From NCBI GenBank assembly GCA_963832305.1, contig CAWHTU010000019.1, positions 1 through 64,000 on the forward strand: 64,000 nucleotides of DNA. Direction: 5' to 3'. The stretch is from Roseiarcus sp963832305. GTDB taxonomy: Bacteria; Pseudomonadota; Alphaproteobacteria; Rhizobiales; Beijerinckiaceae. The notes under the pieces are model-generated. The model searched no databases. It saw nothing but the letters and a program-made list of their open reading frames with translations, and had not been told where the DNA came from. Below, in pieces: positions 20,644 through 29,896 of this stretch; positions within the stretch are counted from its first letter, which is position 1; each line of letters opens with the position of its first letter. The translations under genes and the position numbers were made by a program.

Positions 20644-22922
20644 GGACAGATCGGTCGATCCAAGTCACAGGGGAGGCCTGCCCCCTCCACCACGCTTCGC
20701 GTGGTTCCCCTCCCCCGCTTCGCAGGGGAGGAAAGGGTGGCGCTAATCCTCCCCCATGCAATGGGGGAGGGGGACCGCCCTAAGGGCGGTGGAGGGGGCA
20801 TGTCGCGGACCCTCAATTGTACGTCCGGCAGGGTGACTGGGAGCGAGTTGAACCCTTCCGGGATCACGTTCGGGATCCCCTGGCGCACGTCTTCCGGCGT
20901 CACCCCGATCGCGGCGCAGCCCTTGCCGCCGTAGTGCGGGAACGTGTTGACGATGGCGTCCGGGATCATCGCATAGGCGGGTGGCAGCGGGGGCATGGCG
21001 CCGCTGAGCCGCGCCTTGTCGAAGCCGGAGAGCAGGCTCTCGGCGATCGGCGAACTGGCGTCGCGGGGCCCGAGGAATTTCTGCTCGAACCCGGCCGGGG
21101 CAAAAGCGTTGAACGCGGGCGAGTCGCCGGCCGCGAGGGCCTCGGCCTCATCCGGCAGGCTCGAGAGCGCGGGCAGTCCGAAGAGCGCATTGATCGTCTC
21201 GATCACCGCATTGTGGTCGCCCTCGGCGTGCGACACCGCGTGGACGCGCGCGTAGGGAGAAATAAGCAGGAGCGGGATGCGGATGCCGCGCGCGAGCGGC
21301 AAGCCGTCCGGGCCATAGCTCAAGATGCGCGGCGGCACATGGTCGTAGAGGCCGTCGGACTCATCGTAAGTGATGATGATCGCGCTCTGCTCCCAGATGT
21401 CCTTGTTGGCGGCAATGGCGTTGATCGCGCGCGCGGCCATGGCTTCGCTAAGCTGGCTGTCGGAATAGCTCGGATGATCGTCGTCGCCGGACTTGCCGAC
21501 GTCGATCGCCGCGATCTCGGCTGCGGACAGGCCGTTCTTGTCCGGGTAGTTCGGGTTCTGGATGATTGCGGTCTGCCTGGGATAGTTGAGGTTATAGTAG
21601 CCGCCGCGGAGGTAAAAGACTCCCCCGTTTCGCGGCAGTGCGTCCTTCGCCATGTCGGCGAAGAAGTCGCCCTCGCCGCGCAGATTGCTTTCCTCCGCCG
21701 GATTGTTGGCGAGATAGCCGAAATATTGCGGGCCGTTGTGGTGGCTGACGTAGTTCTGGTGCGAGGCCTGGCCGCCGCCGTCCGTCGGCTCCCGATCGTA
21801 GCCGTTCTGGTACCAGCGCCACTGGACCGGCTCGCCGCCAAGGCCGGCGATGAAGGCGATGTCTTTGCGGACGTCGAGGAGGTCGAAAGCGGGGTTCCGA
21901 TCCTGGTCGGTGAACCAGTTGATCCAACCCGCCATGAAGCTCAAGGGCAGCGAAGCGAAAGTGAGATTCGAGGCGATGTTGGAGGAGGCATAGAATTCCT
22001 TGCCGGCGGCTCCTGCCGGCTCGCGGCCGATCGTGGTGTCGTCGAACTCGGATCCCCACCAGGGCTGGGGATCCTCGACGAGAGGCGGCCCCTGCGTGGT
22101 CGCCGAACCCGAATACGTCTTGCCATTGATCGTGCCGCTGATCGGCCCGGTGAAACCGTCGTCGGCCGGATTGGCGGTCGCGCCCGGATGCTTGACCCAT
22201 TGGGTCTCGCCCGATTGCCCGGCGATCATGGCGACGGCGTTGGGGGTCGAGGGCGTATCCTCGGTTGCGAAGACGTTGTCGAAGATCGTGAAGCGGCTCG
22301 CATAGCGCCAGAAAAACGGGATGGTGTCGCAGTCGATATGCGCCATCACGAGACGGGCGAACTGCTTGCCCATCGCCTCGCCCTGGCCGGCGCCGGAATG
22401 CGCATAGCGATACCACTCGACGAACGCGAACTTGTCCATTTGCGGCGCGCCGTCCTTGACGTCGATCTTGGCTGCGAGACCGACGTGCGAATGATCGGTC
22501 GAATCCTTGATGGTGGAATTTTGCTCAGGCCCGATCCGGAACGGCTGGACGGTAACGGTCTGGCCGGTATTGGCGTCGAGATAAGTCTGAGTGAAGCCCG
22601 GGGTGTCGGCGGGGCCGCGCGGATTCTTGCCGTCGGAATAAATGCCGTTGACGCCCGGAAATGTGCCGTATTCGTGATCGAACGAGCGGTTTTCGTTGAA
22701 GATCACGAAGACGTACTTCACCTTCCGGCGAAGGAGCTCGATATCCTGCGCCGACCAGCTTGAATCGGACCAGCGAGGGTCGCTGTCGGCGACGAAAAAA
22801 GGCGCGACGTCGGCGCTCGGATCGGGCTGGGTCGTCACGAGCGGCATGGAGGCCGCGAGAGCGGGTCCAATAAGGGCGAGGATTGCCACGACGGCCGTCG
22901 CGCCGCGAGCCATGGGTTTCAT
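20640..22922 (-). CDS. Secreted phosphoesterase (phospholipase C / acid phosphatase family)
   Basis: A 760-residue exported protein: signal peptide at 1-24, then a phosphoesterase domain of the PF04185 alkaline-phosphatase-like fold. Conserved pieces are VFVIFNENRSFDHEYGTFPG (metal ligands and nucleophile region), HSHVG, ITYDESDGLYDHVPP and EGDHNAVIETI. Relatives are phospholipases C and acid phosphatases that release phosphate or head groups in the periplasm or medium. The last about 55 residues (from DMPPPPPLGRSPSPIAWG) are not part of the domain; they are a translation of a REP-like repeat, so the ancestral protein probably ended near ...LPDVQLRVRD. Enzyme substrate unknown. Confidence 0.87.
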   Translation of the reverse strand: MKPMARGATAVVAILALIGPALAASMPLVTTQPDPSADVAPFFVADSDPRWSDSSWSAQDIELLRRKVKYVFVIFNENRSFDHEYGTFPGVNGIYSDGKNPRGPADTPGFTQTYLDANTGQTVTVQPFRIGPEQNSTIKDSTDHSHVGLAAKIDVKDGAPQMDKFAFVEWYRYAHSGAGQGEAMGKQFARLVMAHIDCDTIPFFWRYASRFTIFDNVFATEDTPSTPNAVAMIAGQSGETQWVKHPGATANPADDGFTGPISGTINGKTYSGSATTQGPPLVEDPQPWWGSEFDDTTIGREPAGAAGKEFYASSNIASNLTFASLPLSFMAGWINWFTDQDRNPAFDLLDVRKDIAFIAGLGGEPVQWRWYQNGYDREPTDGGGQASHQNYVSHHNGPQYFGYLANNPAEESNLRGEGDFFADMAKDALPRNGGVFYLRGGYYNLNYPRQTAIIQNPNYPDKNGLSAAEIAAIDVGKSGDDDHPSYSDSQLSEAMAARAINAIAANKDIWEQSAIIITYDESDGLYDHVPPRILSYGPDGLPLARGIRIPLLLISPYARVHAVSHAEGDHNAVIETINALFGLPALSSLPDEAEALAAGDSPAFNAFAPAGFEQKFLGPRDASSPIAESLLSGFDKARLSGAMPPLPPAYAMIPDAIVNTFPHYGGKGCAAIGVTPEDVRQGIPNVIPEGFNSLPVTLPDVQLRVRDMPPPPPLGRSPSPIAWGRISATLSSPAKRGRGTTRSVVEGAGLPCDLDRPICP
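20671..20806. repeat. REP/MITE-like palindromic element inside a coding C-terminus
   Basis: A cluster of inverted repeats: CCTCCCC/GGGGAGG at 20709-20731, a perfect ten-base stem CCTCCCCCAT/ATGGGGGAGG at 20748-20770, and CCGCCC/GGGCGG at 20775-20789, bordered by CCCTCCACC-type ends. Such elements are dispersed in Rhizobiales genomes. This one provides the final codons of the phosphoesterase frame. Confidence 0.8.
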
Positions 22923-23191
22923 TGGAGCTCTTGTTCCAAAGAAGCGACCGAAATCAGCGAGGCGCCGGGGTCTAGTCGCCCGAGAGCCGGCCGGTCAAGA
23001 GTTCGACGGCCGGATGACGACCGAATGACGATCCGCGAAAGCGGCGCCGAGGCGTAAGGGCGGTAAAGTTTTGTTGGTTTTACGGGTAGTTATACCTATT
23101 GCCAAGGAATAGGCTGTTCAGTGAGAGTCATAATGAAGATGTTCTGAAGAAAGTACGACCCGAATATTTTTCCTCAGGCTGGAGGAAATCT

Positions 23192-24073
23192 ATGAAATCC
23201 ATCTACTTCGAAGCTATGGTTCTTTTGCTCTCGCGGGTCAGTCTGGGAGCGGCGTTTATTGCAATATTCGCGACCGGCGCGTTCGCTGCGCCGTCGTATC
23301 AAGCTGATGTTTCGCATGACGGGTCAGACGTCGCCACTTGCTCTGGCCTGGCGGGCGGGACGTCGAGCAGCCCGGTTACCGCGACCACCGCATGTGACGG
23401 CAAGGGATCGGGCACAGCGACCGCGACCGCATTCCCCGGTCACGTAGGGGCGCAGGCCGATGCCGTGGACCTGGGCACCGGGAACTTCGCGACTTCCGCC
23501 AGCGCGTTCGAGAGCGGTGATGTCATCCTCACAGGCCAGGACCTCTCCGCACCGCCTGGCACGACCTACTTATCAGTGAACCTCAGCTTCAACGGCAGTT
23601 TGGGCGCGACGCCCGACGGGGGAGCCGAAATGCGGTTCGAGGTGACCCTGTTCGGCAACTCGATTGGCTCCGCGCTTATTGAGGACTCGGGCGGGGTAAT
23701 CACGTGCAACGCCACCGTTGCGGGAATCAGCGCTTGTGGCCCCAGCTTCGGTGGTCCAATAATTTCCCAAACACTGCTCGCGCCCCTGAATGTGCCTATT
23801 CAGCTCGCATTGCTTCTCGAGGTTTCCGCAGGCGGTGGGGGAATCAATGAGTCGGGAAACGCGAACTACTTGAACAGCCTCGATTTGCCGATCGGCAGTG
23901 ACGTTTTCAACCTGGCTGATGGGATCAACGTCAACAGCGCAGATTTTAGCATCGTCGATAACCGGTTCATCCCACCGGGCCTTGCGGTTCCCGAACCATC
24001 AACTTGGTCGTTGCTGGCGATCGCCTTTGCGGCCGTCGGCATTTTGGCGAGCCGGCGGCGGCAGCTTGGCTAA
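23192..24073 (+). CDS. PEP-CTERM sorted exported protein
   Basis: A 293-residue protein with an N-terminal signal peptide (about residues 1-33, ending FATGAFAA) and a C-terminal PEP-CTERM tripartite signal: VPEPSTW, a hydrophobic stretch SLLAIAFAAVGILA, and a basic end RRRQ. Exosortase (EpsH/XrtA family) cleaves such proteins and anchors or releases them, usually together with exopolysaccharide. The middle is Ser/Thr/Gly-rich with few charges, as usual for extracellular matrix proteins. The ATG at 23192 is chosen because GGAGG lies six bases before it. No exosortase gene is present in the window. Confidence 0.87.
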   Translation: MKSIYFEAMVLLLSRVSLGAAFIAIFATGAFAAPSYQADVSHDGSDVATCSGLAGGTSSSPVTATTACDGKGSGTATATAFPGHVGAQADAVDLGTGNFATSASAFESGDVILTGQDLSAPPGTTYLSVNLSFNGSLGATPDGGAEMRFEVTLFGNSIGSALIEDSGGVITCNATVAGISACGPSFGGPIISQTLLAPLNVPIQLALLLEVSAGGGGINESGNANYLNSLDLPIGSDVFNLADGINVNSADFSIVDNRFIPPGLAVPEPSTWSLLAIAFAAVGILASRRRQLG

Positions 24074-24179
24074 CAAGCGCCAGTGAAAAGCGTTTGCGAT
24101 GTCCTTGGCGTATGACACCGGAATCGCTTCGGTTCTGCACGCGTTAGCTTGCCCGCCGTCGTGGGCGAGGGGCCGAGCG

Positions 24180-25310
24180 TCAGATCACATAGGACTTCAG
24201 CGGCGGGAAGCCGTTGAAGCCGACGGAGGAATAGGTCGTCGTATAGGCCCCCGTTCCCTCGATCAGCACCTTGGCGCCGATTTCGAGCGAGATCGGCAGT
24301 AGATATGGCTCCTTCTCGTACAGCACGTCGACCGAGTCGCAGCTCGGTCCGGCGATGACGCAGGGCTCGAGCGCGTCGTCATCGAACGCGGTGCGGATCG
24401 GATAGCGGATCATCTCGTCCGTCGTCTCGGCCAGCCCGTTGAACTTGCCGATGTCGAGATAGACCCAGCGGCTCTTGTCCTCGTCGGACTTCCTCGAGAT
24501 CAGCACCACCTCGGCCTCGATGACGCCCGCGCTGCCGACCATGCCGCGGCCGGGCTCGATGATCGTCTCGGGGATGCGGTTGCCGAAATGGCGGCGCAGG
24601 GCGCGAAAGATCGTCTGCCCGTAGGTCTTGATCGCCGGGACGTCCTTCAGATAGCGGGTCGGGAAGCCGCCGCCGAGATTGAGCATGGCGAGCTGAATGC
24701 CCCGTTCAGCCAGGTCGCGGAAGATCGCGGCCGACACTTTCAACGCCTTGTCCCACATCCGCGGGTTGGGCTGCTGCGAGCCGACGTGGAACGAGAGCCC
24801 GTGGGCGACAAGTCCGAGCGAATGGGCGCGCTCGAGCACCCGCGCGGCCATTTCCGGCGCGCAGCCGAACTTGCGCGACAGCGGCCATTCGGCGCCCGCG
24901 CCGTCGCATAGTATCCGGCAGAACACCTTCGCCCCCGGCGCGGCGCGCGCGATCTTCTCGACCTCGGCCTCGCAATCCACGGCAAAAAGGCGGATGCCGA
25001 GCGCGTTGGCGTGCGCGACGTCCTTTTCCTTCTTGATCGTATTGCCGAAGCTGATCCTGTCGGGTGTCGCGCCAGCGGCAAGCGCCTGCTCGATTTCGGC
25101 CAGCGAGGCGGTGTCGAAGCACGAGCCGAGGCCGGCGAGCAAAGCGAGAATCTCCGGGGCCGGATTCGCTTTGACCGCATAGAACACGCGGGTGTCGGGC
25201 AGGGCGCCGGCGAAGCCGAGATAGTTTTCGCGCACGACGTCGAGATCGACGACGAGTCGCGGGCCGTCCTCGCGGTTGAGGGCGAGGAATTCCTTGATCC
25301 GTTCCGTCAT
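24180..25310 (-). CDS. Type III PLP-dependent ornithine/lysine decarboxylase
   Basis: A 376-residue enzyme of the alanine-racemase-like fold III decarboxylases. The PLP Lys lies in VFYAVKANPAPEIL; SFHVGSQ, a Gly-rich NLGGGFPTRY loop and EPGRGMVG bind phosphate. GPSCDSVDVLY contains the active-site Cys and Asp that distinguish decarboxylases acting on ornithine or lysine. The product, putrescine or cadaverine, feeds polyamine synthesis. Length fits the short bacterial/eukaryotic-type family. The ATG at 25310 starts MTERIKEFLALNRE; the long open region upstream is non-coding. Convergent with the PEP-CTERM gene. Confidence 0.92.
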   Translation of the reverse strand: MTERIKEFLALNREDGPRLVVDLDVVRENYLGFAGALPDTRVFYAVKANPAPEILALLAGLGSCFDTASLAEIEQALAAGATPDRISFGNTIKKEKDVAHANALGIRLFAVDCEAEVEKIARAAPGAKVFCRILCDGAGAEWPLSRKFGCAPEMAARVLERAHSLGLVAHGLSFHVGSQQPNPRMWDKALKVSAAIFRDLAERGIQLAMLNLGGGFPTRYLKDVPAIKTYGQTIFRALRRHFGNRIPETIIEPGRGMVGSAGVIEAEVVLISRKSDEDKSRWVYLDIGKFNGLAETTDEMIRYPIRTAFDDDALEPCVIAGPSCDSVDVLYEKEPYLLPISLEIGAKVLIEGTGAYTTTYSSVGFNGFPPLKSYVI

Positions 25311-26118
25311 AGCGGCATCCCCCAAGCGCGCGGTTTTTCCGCGCCTGGAAACATGAAGGATTCGCCGGCGATGCGACCTTCCGCGCCGCGCGTTGGAGAC
25401 GCGATGCGAAGTCGTTGACCCGCCGACGCGACTGCCCGTCAACTCCGGCGACGGCTTTGAAAAGCCGCCAGCGGAGGCGCGCGAGCAATCAGCTGCTGCG
25501 CCGTAGCCCGGACACGCTTGGGCCTGTTTGCGGGGCCTAAGCGATCAGAGCCATCGTTTGGACGAGGAAATGTCCCGTCCGCACGCCCGGCAAGATAGAC
25601 AAGCCTCTTTGGGCGCCGACCTTTGGAGGGCCGGCAGAGACCAAAAAAGCCCGGTCCGTCGTTGCTTCAAGTCGCGTCCCCCGTTTGGCGGGGTTCGCCG
25701 GTTCGCCTCCGGCTGCCGGTCTTCCAGGGGCGGTTAACTGGCCTCTTGTCCAGATCCCCGCCGACCGACACACGACCACAGGCACGTGCGTATTGGGCAA
25801 CCCACTATTTGTGCGAATCGCGCCCCAGCGCAAGGGGTTTCTGGGGTGCGGCGGAATAATTTGTGACTCAGGCGCTGGATTCCGAAGAAATCATTAACTT
25901 CCCGACAGCGGAGGCGGCGGAATTTGCGCGTCGCTATTCACCTGCGCGTCGGCCTGGCGGCTTCGCGCGAGTTCCGTGCGCGCCCTCCGATTTGAAACGC
26001 TTCCAAATTGAAGCGTTTCTAATTTTCACGCGCCATTCTTGTCCGGTCGGTGTCGCCTTGTTAACGGAAAATCCGTGATCAAGAGGCTCGATCCGCGAGC
26101 CGAAATACAGGCAGTCCG
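25311..26118. other. Long intergenic region between decarboxylase and iron operon
   Basis: About 800 bases separating two divergently read genes. No convincing coding sequence was found; short open frames here lack codon bias and family matches. It includes several GC-rich stems and one perfect inverted repeat at 25994-26019 near the iron operon. It could hold both promoters and possibly an unannotated RNA; I could not identify a known RNA family. Confidence 0.5.
25994..26019. promoter_or_regulatory. Perfect 10-bp inverted repeat upstream of fbpA
   Basis: Arms GAAACGCTTC and GAAGCGTTTC flank a CAAATT loop, followed by TAATTTTC. It ends 99 bases before the fbpA start. No gene reads into it on the plus strand, so an operator or leader hairpin for the iron operon is more plausible than a terminator of an upstream gene. 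It does not match the Irr ICE or RirA box consensus. Confidence 0.5.
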
Positions 26119-27135
26119 ATGTCGCGTCCTCATCCGGTTCTCGTCGTTTCCGCCCTCGCAATCGGTCTTGGGTTCGCGACCGCCTCGCCTGCCGCGCGCG
26201 CAGCCTCGCTCACGCTCTATTCCGCGCAGCACGAGCAGACCGTCGATCTTCTGACCAAGGCGTTCACCAAGGAAAGCGGGATCGACGTCAAGGTTCATTC
26301 GGGCGAAGCTCCCGAGCTCGCCAGCCAACTGGTGAAAGAAGGAAAGTCCTCTCCGGCCGACGTTTTCTTCACCGAAAATTCGCCGGAGCTCGAATTGCTG
26401 TCGGAGAAGGGGCTGTTGGCGAAAGTCGCGCCGCAGACGCTTGCCAGCGTGCCGGCTGATGACAGCGGGTCCGCCGGCGATTGGGTCGGCGTTTTCGCTC
26501 GCGAAAACGTGCTGGCCTATAACACCGGCATGATCCAGGAGGCGGCGCTGCCCGCGTCCCTGCTCGACCTGGCGAAGCCAGAATGGAAAGGCAAGATCGC
26601 GGTCGCGCCGACCGACGCCGACTTCCTGCCGCTCGTCGGGGCGATCGCGGCGATGAAAGGGCGCCCGGCCGCACTGGAATGGCTCAAGGGACTGCGCGAC
26701 AACGCCATGATCTTCGACGACGACGAAGGGGTCGCAGCGGCTGTCGACCGGGGCGCGGTCGCGACCGGAATCATCAACAATTATTATTGGGCGCGCCTGC
26801 GCATGGAAAAAGGCGCCGACAAGATGCAGAGCGCCATTCACCACTTTGCCGGCGGCGATGTCGGCGGATTGATGAATGTCTCCGGGGCCGCAGTGCTCAA
26901 GAGTTCGCGCAACCAGGCCGCCGCACAGAAATTCCTGGCGTTCCTGGTCAGCAAGCCCGCTCAGGAGCTGGTGTCGAAACTCAACATCACGTTCGAATAT
27001 CCGCTGGCTGCGGGCGTGGCGGCGAACCCAATTCTGAAACCGATGAGCGAATTGCAACCCCCGTCGCTTACTCTCAAACAGATTGGCGACGACCGCGACG
27101 CGGCTGCGCTCCTGACCGAGGCGGGCCTGATCTGA
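26119..27135 (+). CDS. fbpA: Ferric iron ABC transporter, periplasmic binding protein
   Basis: A 338-residue protein with a cleavable signal peptide (ending PAARAA, about residue 29) and the FbpA fold: LTLYSAQHEQTVDLL at the mature N-terminus, GDWVGVFARENVLAYNT in the hinge region and the paired iron-ligand tyrosines in GIINNYYWARL. It captures Fe3+ in the periplasm and passes it to the FbpB permease. First gene of a five-gene operon; its TGA overlaps the fbpB ATG by one base. A palindrome 99 bases upstream is a candidate control site. Confidence 0.92.
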   Translation: MSRPHPVLVVSALAIGLGFATASPAARAASLTLYSAQHEQTVDLLTKAFTKESGIDVKVHSGEAPELASQLVKEGKSSPADVFFTENSPELELLSEKGLLAKVAPQTLASVPADDSGSAGDWVGVFARENVLAYNTGMIQEAALPASLLDLAKPEWKGKIAVAPTDADFLPLVGAIAAMKGRPAALEWLKGLRDNAMIFDDDEGVAAAVDRGAVATGIINNYYWARLRMEKGADKMQSAIHHFAGGDVGGLMNVSGAAVLKSSRNQAAAQKFLAFLVSKPAQELVSKLNITFEYPLAAGVAANPILKPMSELQPPSLTLKQIGDDRDAAALLTEAGLI

Positions 27136-28751
27136 TGGCGCAAGCCGCGAGCCTGAACGGCGCCGAGCGCGCCTTCGGCCTTGGCCTGCCTGCGCAGGCC
27201 AATCGACGGGGGCGCGCGCCCGCCAGCCTGATCGGCGCCGCCGCGTTCGCCGCAGCGCTTGTCCTGCTGCCGATCCTGGTCACGATTATTCAGGCGTCTG
27301 GAGTGAGCGCGCAAGGCGCGACGGACTTGCTGATGCGTCCGCTTGTTGGGCGGCTGCTGGTCAACACGGTCGGTTTGGTTGTCGTTGCGTCCGCGACCTG
27401 CGCGCTCGTTGGGACGGCGTCAGCCTGGCTGATCGAGCGGACGGACCTCCCCGGGCGGAAGGTTTGGGCCGTGCTGGCGGTCGCGCCCCTGGCAATTCCA
27501 CCCTTCATCTCGAGCTATGCCTGGGTCTCGCTCAGCAACGGGCTGCAGGATTTCGGCGGCGCGCTGCTGGTGGTTACATGCGCCTATTATCCGCTGGTCT
27601 ATCTGCCGGTCGCCGCCGCGCTGCGCGGTCTCGATCCGGGGTTGGAGGAAAGCGCGAGATCGCTCGGTCATGGCGCGTGGGGATGCTTCTTCCGCGTCGT
27701 CGCGCCGCAGCTCCGCCCGGCGCTCTACGGCGGCGTGCTGCTGGTCGCGCTCGATGTCCTGATCGAGTTCGGCGCCTTTGCGCTCTTGCGCTTTCGCACG
27801 TTCACCACCGAGCTTTACGCTCAGTACCGGACCGGATTGGACGGGCCGGAATCCTCGCTGTTGGCGGTCGTGCTGATCGCCCTCTGCCTCGTCTGCGTGG
27901 TTGGGGAATTGAACATCCGCGGCCGGGCGCGCTATGCGCGCGTCGGCTCCGGCGCGCGACGAATCGCGGCGCCCGTGGGTCTCGGATGGATCCGATGGCC
28001 GGCTCTGCTGGCGTTCGCGGCGCTGACGACGGCGACGCTTGGCGTGCCGCTCGGCATGATCGGCTACTGGCTGATGCAGCACGCCCAGGCCGCGACCTCG
28101 CCGGTCGCGCCATCCTGGCCGCTTCTCTTCGAGACAACGTTCGCCTCCGTCGGTTACGGACTGGGCGGAGCCGCCGCGGCTCTCGTGCTTGCGGCGCCGC
28201 TCGCCTATCTCGCGACGCGTTACCCCAGCCGCCTGTCGATCGCTCTCGAGCGGGTCGCGTATCTCGCGCAGGGCGTGCCGGCCATCGTCGTCGCGCTGGC
28301 GTTCATTTCGCTGACCGTGCAGATGGTCCGCCCCCTCTATCAAAGCGCGGCGCTGCTGGTGATCGCTTATGCAATTCTGTTCCTGCCATTTGCTCTGGTC
28401 GGGGTCCGCTCGGCGCTCGCGCAAGTCCAGCTCGGGCTTGAGGAGGCGGGCCGCTCGTTGGGGCTCGGGTGGTTCGCGATCACGGTCCGGATCCTCGCGC
28501 CGCTGGCGGGACCGGGCGTAGGAGCTGGAGCCGCCATGGTGTTCGTCTTCGTCGCCACCGAGTTGACGGCGACTCTCCTGCTTGCGCCGATCGGCACCCG
28601 CACGCTGGCTACCGAGGTCTGGGCCAACACGACGTCGCTCGCCTTCGCCGCGGCCGCGCCGTTCGCGGCGATGATGTTGGCGATCTCGCTCCTGTCCACT
28701 TGGATTCTGGCGCACCGTTTCGGCGCCGCCGCATTTCCGGTTCGGGCCTGA
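27135..28751 (+). CDS. fbpB: Ferric iron ABC transporter, permease
   Basis: A 538-residue double-length permease with about 12 membrane segments and two copies of the EAA-type cytoplasmic loop, LEESARSLGHGAWGCFFRVV and LEEAGRSLGLGWFAITVRIL, which dock the ATPase. This is the usual fused form in FbpB/CysTW-type iron transporters. The start ATG overlaps the fbpA stop, and fbpC begins three bases after its stop. It moves Fe3+ from FbpA into the cytoplasm. Confidence 0.92.
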   Translation: MAQAASLNGAERAFGLGLPAQANRRGRAPASLIGAAAFAAALVLLPILVTIIQASGVSAQGATDLLMRPLVGRLLVNTVGLVVVASATCALVGTASAWLIERTDLPGRKVWAVLAVAPLAIPPFISSYAWVSLSNGLQDFGGALLVVTCAYYPLVYLPVAAALRGLDPGLEESARSLGHGAWGCFFRVVAPQLRPALYGGVLLVALDVLIEFGAFALLRFRTFTTELYAQYRTGLDGPESSLLAVVLIALCLVCVVGELNIRGRARYARVGSGARRIAAPVGLGWIRWPALLAFAALTTATLGVPLGMIGYWLMQHAQAATSPVAPSWPLLFETTFASVGYGLGGAAAALVLAAPLAYLATRYPSRLSIALERVAYLAQGVPAIVVALAFISLTVQMVRPLYQSAALLVIAYAILFLPFALVGVRSALAQVQLGLEEAGRSLGLGWFAITVRILAPLAGPGVGAGAAMVFVFVATELTATLLLAPIGTRTLATEVWANTTSLAFAAAAPFAAMMLAISLLSTWILAHRFGAAAFPVRA

Positions 28752-28753
28752 CG

Positions 28754-29896
28754 ATGGCTGAGGTGCGCATTTCGGGGCTGACCAAGGCCTTTGGCGGGAC
28801 GCCGATATTGCGCGGGGTCGATCTTGTCGTGCCGTCGGGCGCGCTGATCGCAATCCTGGGCGCGTCGGGCAGCGGCAAGACGACGCTTCTGAGACTGCTG
28901 AGCGGCTTCGAGCGCGCCGATTCGGGAACGATCGAGATCGACGGCCGGCAGGTTTCCGGTCCGGGGTTTCATCTGCCGCCGGAGAGGCGGCAGGTCGGCT
29001 ACGTGACGCAGGAGGGATCGCTCTTTCCGCACCTCACGGTCGCCGCGAACGTCGTTTTCGGGCTCCCACGGCGCCAGCGCCGTGACCGGATCAAGGCCGA
29101 AGCGATGTTGGAAAGCGTCGGCCTTCCCGCATCCTACGCCACCCGCGTGCCTCACGAGCTCTCGGGCGGCGAGCAACAGCGGGTCGCGCTGGCCCGCGCC
29201 CTCGCGCCGCGACCAAAGCTTGTGCTTCTCGACGAGCCCTTCTCGGCCCTCGACGCCTCGCTTCGCATCGAAACCCGACAAGCTGTCGCGGAGATCCTGC
29301 AGGCGGCGGGAGCGACCGCGGTGCTGGTCACGCACGACCAGTCGGAAGCCCTCTCCATGGGCCGTGAGGTCGCCGTACTGCGCGACGGCGTGTTGGCGCA
29401 GGTCGCGCCGCCCGAAGAGTTGTATCGTCAGCCGGTGGACGCCGCGCTGGCGCAATTCGTGGGCGAGGCGGCGCTTCTGCCGGGCGTCGTCGAGGCAGGC
29501 TCCGCCACCTGCGCGCTGGGCCGCCTCGAGCTTGCGCGCGCCGCGCCGGATGGGCCCGCCGACTTCATGGTGCGGCCGGAGCAGATTCGGTTCGACATGC
29601 GCCCCAGACCGGGCGCCGCCGAAGGGCGGGTTCTTGCCGTAACCTATTACGGCCACGACGCCAGCGTCGCCGTGGCGGTGGAGGGGGTCGACCAGCCGGT
29701 CACGTCGCGCGTCGCCGGCCACATGGCGCCTGAGCAGGGCGCTCGCGTGTGGCTCAGCGTCGAAGGCCCGGTGATGGCTTACCCGCAGGCGGGTCCGCTT
29801 GCGCCTGTCGAGAACCTCGTCCCGGCGCCGGTCGCCAGATCCCGAACGCTTCCGAAGCGCGCCTTTGTCCCAACGGTCAGGGAGAGACTGATATGA
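28754..29896 (+). CDS. fbpC: Ferric iron ABC transporter, ATP-binding protein
   Basis: A 380-residue ATPase with Walker A GASGSGKTT, signature LSGGEQQRVAL, Walker B LVLLDEPFSALD and the H-loop VTHDQ. The C-terminal about 140 residues form a TOBE/OB-type regulatory domain (DFMVRPEQIRFDM). It energises the FbpB permease. Closely packed in the operon: its stop overlaps the start of the next gene by four bases (ATGA). Confidence 0.92.
   Translation: MAEVRISGLTKAFGGTPILRGVDLVVPSGALIAILGASGSGKTTLLRLLSGFERADSGTIEIDGRQVSGPGFHLPPERRQVGYVTQEGSLFPHLTVAANVVFGLPRRQRRDRIKAEAMLESVGLPASYATRVPHELSGGEQQRVALARALAPRPKLVLLDEPFSALDASLRIETRQAVAEILQAAGATAVLVTHDQSEALSMGREVAVLRDGVLAQVAPPEELYRQPVDAALAQFVGEAALLPGVVEAGSATCALGRLELARAAPDGPADFMVRPEQIRFDMRPRPGAAEGRVLAVTYYGHDASVAVAVEGVDQPVTSRVAGHMAPEQGARVWLSVEGPVMAYPQAGPLAPVENLVPAPVARSRTLPKRAFVPTVRERLI

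Noticed and set aside
20817..22763. A 648-codon plus-strand frame opposite the phosphoesterase
   Set aside because: The phosphoesterase motifs on the minus strand account for the region; the plus frame has no recognisable domain or start.
25443..25870. Possible structured RNA (RNase P, 6S or tmRNA) in the long gap
   Set aside because: GC-rich stems are present but the conserved cores of these RNAs were not found by eye; a covariance-model search would decide.
25863..26078. A 71-codon open frame starting GTG upstream of fbpA
   Set aside because: No ribosome binding site, no family match, and it runs through the inverted repeat; more likely leader DNA.
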